64,000 nucleotides of DNA from Thermomonas paludicola. GTDB taxonomy: Bacteria > Pseudomonadota > Gammaproteobacteria > Xanthomonadales > Xanthomonadaceae. Below the pieces are notes generated by a model. That model saw nothing but the letters and a program-made list of their open reading frames with translations, made no database searches and was not told the origin of the DNA. A program made the position numbers and the translations under genes. Shown piece after piece: positions 1 to 8,012 of this stretch (position 1 is the stretch's first letter; each line of letters starts with the position of its first letter). The stretch is from NCBI RefSeq assembly GCF_024498955.1, contig NZ_CP093311.1, forward strand, positions 186,001-250,000, in the 5' to 3' direction.

Positions 1-726
1 CTGGCGACCGGCCCCACCGGCTGCGGCAAATCCACCACGCTGTATGCGATGTTGCTGGAGCTGCGCAAGCAGCGCATCAACATCCTCACCATCGAAGATC
101 CGGTGGAGTTCCACATCGCCGATATCCAGCAGATGCAAGTCAATCGTGCGGCCGGGTTCACCTTCGCCAGCGCGATGCGCAACTTCCTGCGCCACGACCC
201 GGACGTGATCATGGTCGGCGAAATCCGCGACCGCGAGACCGCCGACATCGCGGTGGAAAGCGCGCTCACCGGGCACTTGCTGCTGAGCACGCTGCATACC
301 AATACGGCGGCCACCACGGTCACCCGGCTGCTGGATCTCGGGGTCGAACCGTACCTGCTGCGCGCCAGTCTGCTGGCGGTGATTTCCCAGCGGCTGGTGC
401 GGCTGACCTGCGCGCACTGCCGCGAAGAGGAGGCCATTGAACCGCACGTGCGTGGTGCGCTAGGCGTCGGCGCCGATGAGGTCTTCTATATCGGACGCGG
501 CTGCCCGCAGTGCGAAGGACTGGGCGTGCACCGCCGGCAGGCGGTGTACGAATTGCTGGTGGTCGGGCCGCGCCTGCGCGAGCTGCTGGTGCCGGGTGCC
601 GAAGCCGACACGATCCATCGGGTGGCGATCGAGGAAGGCATGGTGCCAATCACCCGGGCAGCCGTGGCGTTGGCGCGCAGCGGCGTGATTTCACTGGCCG
701 AAGCATGGCGCGTGCGCGCGGACTAG
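1..726 (+). CDS. GspE/PilB-family secretion ATPase, C-terminal part (5' end outside window)
   Basis: This is the nucleotide-binding core and C-terminus of a hexameric ATPase that drives type II secretion or type IV pilus assembly from the cytoplasmic face of the inner membrane. The frame is open from base 1. It starts inside the Walker A loop ([10 protein letters not shown]), followed by the Asp box (TIEDPVEF), Walker B ([14 protein letters not shown]) and the His box (LLLSTLHTN). Two CxxC pairs (CAHC and CPQC, 27 residues apart) form the zinc-binding C-terminal subdomain typical of GspE and also found in PilB. The N-terminal half and the promoter lie upstream. The C-terminal tail is not close enough to either subfamily for me to choose between GspE and PilB. 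Confidence 0.88.
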   Translation: MATGPTGCGKSTTLYAMLLELRKQRINILTIEDPVEFHIADIQQMQVNRAAGFTFASAMRNFLRHDPDVIMVGEIRDRETADIAVESALTGHLLLSTLHTNTAATTVTRLLDLGVEPYLLRASLLAVISQRLVRLTCAHCREEEAIEPHVRGALGVGADEVFYIGRGCPQCEGLGVHRRQAVYELLVVGPRLRELLVPGAEADTIHRVAIEEGMVPITRAAVALARSGVISLAEAWRVRAD

Positions 727-751
727 CGCGTCCGCATGCCACACTGCGCGC

Positions 752-1570
752 ATGCAGATCGAGCCCGTTTCCTTCCGCGGCATGCCCTGCCTGCGCATCG
801 TCGCCGACGGCGCCCGCGCACTGGTCGCGCTGCACGGCGCGCAGCTGCTGTCGTGGCGGCCCGCCGACGGCCGCGAACGCCTGTTCCTGTCGGAGCGCGC
901 CGTCTTCGACGGCCGCACCGCCATCCGCGGCGGCATTCCGGTGATCTTCCCGCAGTTCGGCGAGCGCGGCGCGCTGCAAAAGCACGGCTTCGCCCGCAAC
1001 CGCGAATGGCGGTTGGAGGGCGAAGAACGCGGTGAGGCGGTGTTCGCGCTGGTCGGCGACGGCAGCGATGCCGACTGGCCGCATCCCTTCCACGCCCGCC
1101 TGCGCATCGGCCTGGCCAGCGAACGACTGCGGGTGGCGCTGGAGATCGGCAACACCGGCACCGTGCCCTTCGCCTTCACCGCCGCCCTGCACAGCTACCT
1201 GCGCGTGGACGACCTCTCGCAGTCCACCATCGAAGGCCTGCAAGGCTGCGACTACGAGGACAGCGCGGCTGGCGGCACCCTGCATCGCCAGCATGATTAC
1301 GAAGTCGCCTTCGCGGGTGAGACCGACCGCATCTACAACGACGTGGTCGCACCGCTGGCGCTGCTGGATGGCGCGCACCGGCTCGACATCGAACAGGACG
1401 GCTTCGGCGACGTGGTGGTATGGAACCCGGGCGAACAGCTGTGCGCGCGCATCGGCGACCTGGCGCCGGACGACTGGAAACGCTTCGCCTGCGTCGAAGC
1501 CGGGCAGGTGTTGCAGGCGGTGGTGCTGGGGCCGGGTGAGCGCTGGCGCGGCGCGCAGTTGCTGGGATAA
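752..1570 (+). CDS. yeaD: D-hexose-6-phosphate mutarotase (YeaD family)
   Basis: A 272-residue cytosolic aldose-1-epimerase-like enzyme that interconverts the alpha and beta anomers of hexose 6-phosphates such as glucose 6-phosphate. The family pattern is clear: an N-terminal beta-sandwich start (HGAQLLSWRP), the sugar-binding stretch RGGIPVIFPQFGERG, the segment KHGFARNREW with a conserved His and Arg, and a distal HSYLRV. Length is close to the usual 270-300 residues. The ATG has no clear Shine-Dalgarno, but a CACACT hexamer sits exactly six bases upstream, the arrangement seen at several other starts here. The gene is unrelated in function to its neighbours and ends three bases before the hsdR stop codon. 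Confidence 0.88.
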   Translation: MQIEPVSFRGMPCLRIVADGARALVALHGAQLLSWRPADGRERLFLSERAVFDGRTAIRGGIPVIFPQFGERGALQKHGFARNREWRLEGEERGEAVFALVGDGSDADWPHPFHARLRIGLASERLRVALEIGNTGTVPFAFTAALHSYLRVDDLSQSTIEGLQGCDYEDSAAGGTLHRQHDYEVAFAGETDRIYNDVVAPLALLDGAHRLDIEQDGFGDVVVWNPGEQLCARIGDLAPDDWKRFACVEAGQVLQAVVLGPGERWRGAQLLG

Positions 1571-1573
1571 CGG

Positions 1574-3970
1574 TCAGCGCTGTTCGGGCGGCAAGTACAG
1601 GTATTTCTGGAAGCCGACGAAGGTCTGCCTGATCTGTTCCGGTGTGCCAAGGTCGGCTGCCGCATCCGCAATGGCGTTGTACTTCAGGCGCAGCAGGGGC
1701 GTGAGCTTGCCGAGGTCGAGCTCGTCCACACCTTCGTGGACATAGTGCTCCAGCACGAACTCGACGAAGTCGAGATGGCGGTTGCTCTTGTAGCTGTCGC
1801 TGACACCGGACTTCGCCAGCACGGCGCGTTCGCTGCGCGGGATCGGCGCGCGGGTATAGGCCACATAGGCCAGCACGTCGAAGAGATCGCTGTCCTCGGC
1901 CTCGATGGCCTTCTGCATTTCTGCCAGCGCCTCGCGACCAAACCCCTTGTCGGCCAGTCCGTCCAGCAGCGCCCGGCGCGTGACCGGGTCACTCCAGATC
2001 TCGCGCAACTGGTCTTCGTCCTTGAAGAACTCGGGCAGCGCCCCGAACAGGCCTTCCAGAAACTGCGCAGCAGAGATGGGCTTGCCGTCCGCGCTCCAGA
2101 ACGTGGTCGCCACCATGCTCTGGAGCTGGCGCAGCTTGCCGTCGGCCAGCTTGACCTTGATTCGCTTCACGCAGATGCAGGGCCGCTGGCCACATTGCTC
2201 GCATGGCGGCCTCTCGCAAACACAGGGCGATTGGCCGCATTTCCCACAAGGTGGCTTCGGACACACGCACGGGTTTTGGCCGCAGGTCTTGCACACATGC
2301 GGCGGGTTGCGCGGATCCGGTTCCACCGGTTCGCCATCCCATTCCGGGTCACTGAAGTGCAGGTAGGCCCTCACGAAGTCGTGGAGGGTGAAGTAGTCCT
2401 TGCCCTCGTACAGGCGGGTGCCGCGGCCGACGATCTGCTTGAACTCGATCATCGAGTTGACCGGGCGCATCAGCACGATGTTGCGCACGTTGCGCGCGTC
2501 CACGCCGGTGGAGAGCTTCTGCGACGTGGTCAGGACGGTCGGGATGGTCTTCTCGTTGTCCTGGAAGTCGCGCAGGTATTCCTCGCCCTTCGCCCCATCG
2601 TTCGCGGTGACGCGCACGCAGTACAACGGATCCGGATTGGCCTTGTTCTGGTTGATCAGGTCGCGCACCAGCGCGGCATGGTCCTGGGTGGCGCAGAACA
2701 CCAGCGTCTTTTCCCTGGGATCGACCTGCTTCATCCATTCCTGCACGCGGAACGCTTCGCGCTCGGGGATGACGATGATCCGGTTGAAGTCCGACTCGGT
2801 ATAGCGCTTGCCGGGCAGCACCTCGCCCTCCACCACGGCGTCGTCCGGCGTGTAGGTGTAGTCGTCCAGCGTGGTGGCCCACTGCTTGACCCGGAACGGG
2901 GTCAGGAAGCCATCGTTGATGCCTTCCTTCAGCGAATAGGAATAGACCGGCTCGCCGAAATAGGCGTAGGTGTCGGCATTGCTCCGCCGCAGTGGCGTGG
3001 CGGTCAGGCCCAGCTGCACGGCCGGCGAGAAGTACTCCAGGATCGCCCGCCAGCTGCTCTCGTCCTTCGCGCCGCCGCGGTGGCATTCGTCGATGACGAT
3101 GAAGTCGAAGAAGTCGGGCGGGTAGTCGCCGAAGTACGGCGTTTCGCCGGGCCCGCTCATGAAGGTCTGGAAGATGGTGAAGAACACGCTGCCGTTTTTC
3201 GGCACCCGGCCCTTCTTGCGGATTTCATCGGGGGCGATGCGCACCCGCGCGTCGTCATCGAAGGCGGAAAACGCGTTGTAGGCCTGATCCGCCAGGATGT
3301 TGCGGTCCGCCAGGAACAGGATGCGCGGCCGTCGCGTCGGCTCGCCCTCGCCCTTCCAGTCGGTGAGGTTCCATTTGCTCTGGAACAGCTTCCACGCCAA
3401 CTGGAAGGCGATGAAGGTCTTGCCGGTGCCGGTGGCCAGGGTCAGCAGGATGCGGTCGCGGCCCTCGCTGATGGCGTCCAGCACGCGCTGGATGGCGATG
3501 TCCTGGTAATAGCGGCCCTGCCAGGTGCCGCCCTTGTCCTCGAAAGGAACCGCGGCGAAGCGGTCGCGCCAGGCGTTGGCATGGGCGAAGGTGCGCGCCC
3601 ACAACGCATCGGGGCCGGGGAAGGTGGGCACATCGCCTTCGCTGCCCGTGGCCATGTCGATGCCGTAGATCGCCTGCCCGTTGGCGGCGTAGGTGAAGCG
3701 CACCGCCAGTTTGGCGGCGTAGGCCTTCGCCTGCATCACGCCCTCGGCGCAGGGCACGGCCCACGCCTTGGCCTCCACCACCGCCAGCCGGGTGTTGCGG
3801 TGGATCAGCACGTAATCGGCGATCTCGGGCTTGGCCCGCTGGCCTTGGCCCTGCAGGCGCCCTTCGGTGATGCGGAACTCGCGGCGGACCTGGCTGCCTT
3901 CCACCACGCCCCAGCCCGCGGCCTTCAGGGCCGGGTCGATATGTTCGGCGCGGGTCTCGGCTTCGTTCAT
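1574..3970 (-). CDS. hsdR: Type I restriction endonuclease subunit R (HsdR, EcoEI/type IB-like)
   Basis: The motor and nuclease subunit of a type I restriction enzyme. With HsdM and HsdS it translocates and cuts unmodified DNA. The 798 residues match the short EcoEI/EcoAI-like class rather than the roughly 1,000-1,170-residue EcoKI class. The PD-(D/E)xK nuclease core is visible (D52, then E66-A-K68), followed by SF2 helicase motifs: ATGTGKT at 179-185, DECH at 294-297, LTATP at 322-326 and QIVGRGTR at 512-519. Residues 560-604 hold three tandem 15-residue repeats of the form CxxCGQxPCxC, 12 cysteines in all, probably zinc-binding, before the helical C-terminal domain. The start ATG overlaps the end of the upstream fic gene by 4 bp, so the two are probably translationally coupled. 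The gene ends three bases from yeaD. Confidence 0.93.
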   Translation of the reverse strand: MNEAETRAEHIDPALKAAGWGVVEGSQVRREFRITEGRLQGQGQRAKPEIADYVLIHRNTRLAVVEAKAWAVPCAEGVMQAKAYAAKLAVRFTYAANGQAIYGIDMATGSEGDVPTFPGPDALWARTFAHANAWRDRFAAVPFEDKGGTWQGRYYQDIAIQRVLDAISEGRDRILLTLATGTGKTFIAFQLAWKLFQSKWNLTDWKGEGEPTRRPRILFLADRNILADQAYNAFSAFDDDARVRIAPDEIRKKGRVPKNGSVFFTIFQTFMSGPGETPYFGDYPPDFFDFIVIDECHRGGAKDESSWRAILEYFSPAVQLGLTATPLRRSNADTYAYFGEPVYSYSLKEGINDGFLTPFRVKQWATTLDDYTYTPDDAVVEGEVLPGKRYTESDFNRIIVIPEREAFRVQEWMKQVDPREKTLVFCATQDHAALVRDLINQNKANPDPLYCVRVTANDGAKGEEYLRDFQDNEKTIPTVLTTSQKLSTGVDARNVRNIVLMRPVNSMIEFKQIVGRGTRLYEGKDYFTLHDFVRAYLHFSDPEWDGEPVEPDPRNPPHVCKTCGQNPCVCPKPPCGKCGQSPCVCERPPCEQCGQRPCICVKRIKVKLADGKLRQLQSMVATTFWSADGKPISAAQFLEGLFGALPEFFKDEDQLREIWSDPVTRRALLDGLADKGFGREALAEMQKAIEAEDSDLFDVLAYVAYTRAPIPRSERAVLAKSGVSDSYKSNRHLDFVEFVLEHYVHEGVDELDLGKLTPLLRLKYNAIADAAADLGTPEQIRQTFVGFQKYLYLPPEQR
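2159..2293 (-). repeat. Three tandem 45-bp repeats encoding CxxCGQxPCxC units in HsdR
   Basis: Three in-frame, nearly identical 15-residue units ([33 protein letters not shown], each followed by four residues rich in Pro or basic residues) lie between the helicase core and the C-terminal domain of HsdR. Each has four cysteines spaced to hold one zinc ion. Because the units are tandem and similar in DNA sequence, copy number may vary between strains. Confidence 0.85.
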
Positions 3971-5130
3971 ACCCGGACTTTGGCCATCAGCGGCTCGAAA
4001 CGATAGATCGCCGGGCGCCGCCCGGACGCCTCGCGCACGGTTTGCAGCAGGCCCGCTTGCAGCAGGACTCGGCTGAAACGCGCTGCCGTCTGCACCGGGA
4101 TCCCCGCCTCGCGGGTGAAGCGATTGTTGCTGAACACCGGGTTTGCGAACAGGTAGTCGAGTGCCGCGATGGAAAACCGCGACGCCAGCAACTCGGAAAA
4201 GCGGACTTTCATTTCTTCATAGAAGTCGCGTATCTCCTGCGCCACCTCCAGGTTGCGGATCGCCTGCTGCTCCACCGCCGACAGGAAGAACAGGCACCAG
4301 CCGTCCCAGTCGTCGTTCGCCGAGACCGCGCGCAACCGGTCGAGGTATTCCTCCTTGTAGTCCTCGAAATAACGGCTGATATAGAAGTGAGGCGCGGCGA
4401 TGGCACCGCCCTGCCACAGCATCAGGGTGATCAACATGCGGCCGACACGTCCGTTGCCGTCCTCGAACGGATGCAGTGCCTCGAATTCGGCATGCGCCAG
4501 GGCGGTGCGCAGCAAGACAGGAATGGTCGGGTCGCCGATCATGGCGAACAGGGCTTCCATCCCGGCATCCAGATGCTCCGGCGCGACCGGCACGAAGCTC
4601 ACGCGCCGGCTGCCGCGCTCGCCGATGTAGTTCTGCTCGCGCTTGTAGGCACCCGGCGATTTTTTTGCGCCACGCCCGAACGACAGCAACTGGCGATGCA
4701 AGCTCCGAACCAGCGACTCGGACAAAGGCTGCCCCTGCTCCAGCCGGGCTTGCGCTGCACCCAGCGCACGCCGGTAAAGCACGGTTTCGATGGCGTCCGA
4801 CCGATACTCCAGCGCCGCCCCGGCATCGTCCTCGCCGTATTCGGCCTCCACCTGCAGGATTTCGTCCAGGGTGCTGATGGTGCCTTCCATGCGCGAGGAC
4901 ACCACGGCTTCCTGCCCGCGCAGCGGGGCCAGGAACAGTTCGCTGTTGTGCAGGCTGCGCAGCATCTGGTCATAGCGGGCCAGCGCGGCGGTCGCGCCCA
5001 ACAGGCCGGGCATCAGCCGCTGGTAGTCCAGTCCCGTGGGCGGGAACTTGCCCAAGTGGTACTGAACGGCCTGGCTGGTGTCGACGATCATTGCTGTAAG
5101 CCACTCAGGCTGCCGGTGGATTTTTGTCAT
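3967..5130 (-). CDS. Fic-domain protein (probable AMP transferase) coupled to hsdR
   Basis: A 387-residue Fic-family protein. The complete catalytic motif [12 protein letters not shown] is at residues 220-231, so nucleotidyl-transfer (usually AMPylation) activity is expected. An N-terminal inhibitory-helix motif of the [S/T]xxxE[G/N] type is present at 78-83 (SSRMEG), which marks a self-inhibited class II Fic. The C-terminal part looks like a winged helix (residues about 310-375), so it may bind DNA. The gene overlaps hsdR by 4 bp downstream and lies 182 bp after hsdS, with its own TTGACA box. Because the likely -10 overlaps the first ATG, translation may start at Met14 (5091) instead; neither start has a strong ribosome-binding site. 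The target of modification is unknown. A role in controlling restriction is inference from position only. Confidence 0.9.
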   Translation of the reverse strand: MTKIHRQPEWLTAMIVDTSQAVQYHLGKFPPTGLDYQRLMPGLLGATAALARYDQMLRSLHNSELFLAPLRGQEAVVSSRMEGTISTLDEILQVEAEYGEDDAGAALEYRSDAIETVLYRRALGAAQARLEQGQPLSESLVRSLHRQLLSFGRGAKKSPGAYKREQNYIGERGSRRVSFVPVAPEHLDAGMEALFAMIGDPTIPVLLRTALAHAEFEALHPFEDGNGRVGRMLITLMLWQGGAIAAPHFYISRYFEDYKEEYLDRLRAVSANDDWDGWCLFFLSAVEQQAIRNLEVAQEIRDFYEEMKVRFSELLASRFSIAALDYLFANPVFSNNRFTREAGIPVQTAARFSRVLLQAGLLQTVREASGRRPAIYRFEPLMAKVRV

Positions 5131-5158
5131 TAATGATGCAGCAAATCTCTAATGTCAA
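5130..5158 (-). promoter_or_regulatory. Candidate promoter for fic-hsdR
   Basis: On the minus strand a perfect TTGACA (5158-5153) is followed after 17 bp by CATTAA (5135-5130), a weak -10 that runs into the first possible ATG of fic. If this promoter is used, the mRNA begins inside or just after that ATG and Met14 becomes the natural start. It would uncouple fic-hsdR from hsdM-hsdS. Confidence 0.45.
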
Positions 5159-5312
5159 GAGTGCTAGACGTTCATGGACTAGCGCTATGGCCGGTTGTCT
5201 TCAAGATAGGGGGATTGACGAATGACAAGCCGGGCAGGTGTTCATCGCTCAAGGTGAACCGACGTTGCGGATAACAATCCGGGCGTCATCAACGACAACC
5301 GTGGCGGGCCGT

Positions 5313-6434
5313 TCACAGTTGGCCGGAAAACGCCCGGTGCAGCAGGGACTGCTTGAGCTTGTCGAGGGCGGCGATTTTGCGGGTGTAGAGGGATTGGAGC
5401 TGTGAGACTTCGGCACTCACTTCCTCAATGCGCATCACGACACGCATCTGCTCAACGCCCGTGGGAATCGGAACTGGCAACGCCGACAGGATTTGCTGAT
5501 TGAGGCTCTTGATGTTCGTGCCGGTACCCGATTCGGTCAGCTTGCGCCGCGTCGCCGGCGTCTTGAGGAATTGGCACAGGTATTTCGGATTCATGCCTGC
5601 GTCAGTGAGGCGAAAACGAATCGTGAAGCCGGAGTGCGAAATTTCTTCATCGGCGCCACTCATCAACAGGCAACGTCCTATCAGCCCAGGATTGCCGTTG
5701 GAACGCACGAAAAGAATGTCGTTCGCGCGCAGCGCGTCAAGCGGATTGAGTTCACCATCCAACTGAACCGCTTCAAGCGACTCCAGTGGCACCGAGAAAT
5801 TGTCCTTGAAGTCCTTGACGCCGACGATACGAACGCGCCGTCCCTTGCTTCGCTGAGTGTAGTTCACGCCGTTACGGAACGCACCCAGTTCGCCAAGTTG
5901 TGAAACGGTGTCGCACAAAAACAAATCACGCATATAGCCATCAAACACCTCCCGCGCATTGCGCATGCTCTTCTCGGCATTGGCCTTGGCGGTGGCGATG
6001 CCCGCAAACGCTTCGTCGAGGAGGGCGACGATGCGGCGTTGTTCCACGATCGACGGATAGGAAATCTGCAATTCCAGAAATGCAGGAATATCCAGATTTC
6101 TTTGAGCGGCACCACGGCCGAGGGCGTAGATTTCGCCTCTTTTGTAAAGGATTTGCCAATCCAGAAAGGCTTGACTCAATGACTCGAGTTTTGACGAAAC
6201 CGTCAACCCGCTATCATTAAGGAAAAACTTACCGGCAACAAAACGCACGCACTCTTCGGACATCGCAAATCGCGAGACAATTAACTGATCCTCGCGATTG
6301 GATTTGTCTACTTTGAAAGTTTCACCGCCGCCGCCGTAAACCGGATAGATCGTCCCCCCATCGCGTCTCTGCACGACACGGGTTCCGTAATCGACTTGGC
6401 AGACTTCACCAAGCTGTCTCACCTGCCACGTCAT
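5313..6434 (-). CDS. hsdS: Type I restriction-modification specificity subunit S (HsdS)
   Basis: The DNA-recognition subunit that gives both methylation and restriction their target sequence. Its 373 residues show the usual repeated plan: a first target-recognition domain (about 1-125), a conserved helical spacer (about 125-175, with IVEQRRIVALLDEAFAGI), a second recognition domain (about 180-320), and a second helical segment at the C-terminus (KIAALDKLKQSLLHRAFSGQL). The first recognition domain is encoded by visibly more AT-rich DNA (about 6000-6400), as is common for exchanged recognition domains. The ATG overlaps the hsdM stop by 4 bp. At 373 residues it is at the short end for a two-domain HsdS. 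Confidence 0.92.
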   Translation of the reverse strand: MTWQVRQLGEVCQVDYGTRVVQRRDGGTIYPVYGGGGETFKVDKSNREDQLIVSRFAMSEECVRFVAGKFFLNDSGLTVSSKLESLSQAFLDWQILYKRGEIYALGRGAAQRNLDIPAFLELQISYPSIVEQRRIVALLDEAFAGIATAKANAEKSMRNAREVFDGYMRDLFLCDTVSQLGELGAFRNGVNYTQRSKGRRVRIVGVKDFKDNFSVPLESLEAVQLDGELNPLDALRANDILFVRSNGNPGLIGRCLLMSGADEEISHSGFTIRFRLTDAGMNPKYLCQFLKTPATRRKLTESGTGTNIKSLNQQILSALPVPIPTGVEQMRVVMRIEEVSAEVSQLQSLYTRKIAALDKLKQSLLHRAFSGQL

Positions 6435-7885
6435 ACCAGCGCCCTAATCTTCGCCAGCACCAGCGCACTCTCCGCATCCAGCGCGGCAATCTCGTCAAGG
6501 ATCTCGCGCGGGCTGCGCTGCGCTGCCACTTCGCCGCCGTTCGGATTCTTCACCGACAGGTCGAACGTGGCCTGATCGACGGACGCCGCGTCCACCGTCC
6601 AGCTCTTCACCGAATCCGCAAACGTCTTCTGCAGCGCCACGAACTCGGCCAGGTCCGCATCGTTGAGCGGATTGGTCTTGCCCAGGCTGCGGCCCGGGTC
6701 GAGCTGGTAGAACCACGTCTTGCGCGTCGGCGCGCCCTTCTCGAAGAACAGCACCACCGTCTTCACGCCCGCGCCCTGGAAGGTGCCAGACGGGCAGTCC
6801 AGCACGGTGTGCAGGTTGCATTCGGCCAGCAGCTTGTGGCGCAGGCTGGTGCTGGCGTTGTCGGTATTGGACAGGAAGGTGTTCTTGATGACGATGGCCG
6901 CGCGCCCGCCGGGCTTGAGCATCTTGATGAAGTGCTGCAGGAACAGGAACGCGGTTTCCCCGGTCTTGATGTGGAAGTTCTGCTGGACCTCCTTGCGCTC
7001 CTTGCCGCCGAACGGCGGGTTGGCCAGCACGATGTTTTTCTGGTCCTTCGGCTGGATGTCGTTGAGGTGTTGGCCCAACGTGTTGGCATGGACGATATTC
7101 GGCGCTTCGATCCCGTGCAGGATCATGTTCATCACGCCGATCACGTAGGCCAGGCCCTTCTTCTCCTGCCCGTAGAAGGTCTTTTCCTGCAGCGTTTTCA
7201 CGTCGCTGGTGGACAGCTTGTCCTGCCCGCGCAGGTGATCGTAGGCCTCGCACAGGAAGCCGGCGCTGCCGCAGGCGCCGTCGTAGAGGGTTTCGCCGAT
7301 CTTCGGGTCCAGCACGCGGATCATGGCGCGGATCAGCGGGCGCGGCGTGTAGTACTCGCCGCCGTTGCGCCCGGCATTGCCCATGTTGCGGATCTTCACC
7401 TCGTACAGGTGGCTCAGCTCGTGCTTCTCGGCGCTGCTGCCGAAACGCAGTTCGTCCACCCGCTCGATCACGTCGCGCAGGTTGTAGCCGCTGCGGATCT
7501 TGTTGGTCAGCTCGCCGAAGATCTCGCCGATCTTGTACTCCAGCGTCTGCGGGCTGCTGGCCTTGATCTTGAAGCCCTGCAGGTAGGGGAACAGCTCGTC
7601 ATCGACGAAGTCCACCAGGTCCGGCCCGGTCATGGCCTTGTGGTGGTCCAGCCGGCCGTCCTTGTCCTTCGGCGCGGCCCAGCTTTCCCAGCGGTACTTC
7701 TTCTCCAGCAGCCACTGGTACTTGCGGTCTTCCAGCTCGGCCTGCATCGCCCGCTCGCGCTCCAGCGCGTCCAGGTACTTCAGGAACAACAGCCACGAGG
7801 ACTGTTCGGTGTAGTCCAGTTCGCTGGTGCAGCCGGCATCCTTGTGCAGGATGTCGTCGATATTCTTGAAGGCCTGCTCGAACAC
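6431..7885 (-). CDS. hsdM: Type I restriction-modification N6-adenine methyltransferase subunit M (HsdM)
   Basis: The S-adenosylmethionine-dependent adenine methylase of the type I complex, 484 residues from the preferred GTG start. It begins in the HsdM N-terminal helical domain (VFEQAFKNIDDILHKDAG), continues with the SAM-binding motif (YDGACGSAGFLCEA) and the catalytic NPPF motif (VLANPPFGGKE), and ends in the helical S-interaction region. I chose GTG 7885-7883 because an ACGGAG ribosome-binding site lies 8 nt upstream and a TTGGCC-17-TACAGT promoter fits just before it. An ATG further upstream at 7963 falls in the rho terminator and would add 26 residues unlike the family. It overlaps hsdS by 4 bp. 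Confidence 0.93.
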   Translation of the reverse strand: MFEQAFKNIDDILHKDAGCTSELDYTEQSSWLLFLKYLDALERERAMQAELEDRKYQWLLEKKYRWESWAAPKDKDGRLDHHKAMTGPDLVDFVDDELFPYLQGFKIKASSPQTLEYKIGEIFGELTNKIRSGYNLRDVIERVDELRFGSSAEKHELSHLYEVKIRNMGNAGRNGGEYYTPRPLIRAMIRVLDPKIGETLYDGACGSAGFLCEAYDHLRGQDKLSTSDVKTLQEKTFYGQEKKGLAYVIGVMNMILHGIEAPNIVHANTLGQHLNDIQPKDQKNIVLANPPFGGKERKEVQQNFHIKTGETAFLFLQHFIKMLKPGGRAAIVIKNTFLSNTDNASTSLRHKLLAECNLHTVLDCPSGTFQGAGVKTVVLFFEKGAPTRKTWFYQLDPGRSLGKTNPLNDADLAEFVALQKTFADSVKSWTVDAASVDQATFDLSVKNPNGGEVAAQRSPREILDEIAALDAESALVLAKIRALV

Positions 7886-7911
7886 GCGGTGGCTCCGTTC
7901 TTGGAGACGGG

Positions 7912-7940
7912 ACTGTAACGGGCGGGGTGGCTGCGGCCAA
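7912..7940 (-). promoter_or_regulatory. Candidate promoter for hsdM-hsdS
   Basis: Minus-strand TTGGCC (7940-7935), a 17-bp spacer and TACAGT (7917-7912) lie 26 bp upstream of the GTG chosen for hsdM, followed by an ACGGAG ribosome-binding site. It sits between the rho terminator and hsdM. Confidence 0.5.
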
Positions 7941-7961
7941 GCAATCGGCGCAGGCGGGAAC

Positions 7962-7991
7962 AAAAACGCCCCGCATCGCTGCGGGGCGTTT
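7962..7991 (-). terminator. Rho-independent terminator downstream of rho
   Basis: A perfect 12-bp stem (7964-7975 with 7980-7991) around a TCGC loop, with the minus-strand transcript ending in a T run (complement of the A run 7962-7966). It lies 21 bp past the rho stop and separates rho from the hsd island. Confidence 0.85.
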
Positions 7992-8012
7992 CGTTTGCTT
8001 CGACGACGCGCC

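Noticed and set aside
1736..4006. A 756-codon open frame on the plus strand opposite hsdR
   Set aside because: It is the antisense frame of a GC-rich gene. It has no ribosome-binding site, no domains and a His/Val/Gln-rich composition typical of such shadows.
7886..7963. N-terminal extension of HsdM to the ATG at 7963
   Set aside because: That ATG lies in the rho terminator, the added 26 residues are Pro/Arg-rich and unlike HsdM, and the promoter lies inside the extension.
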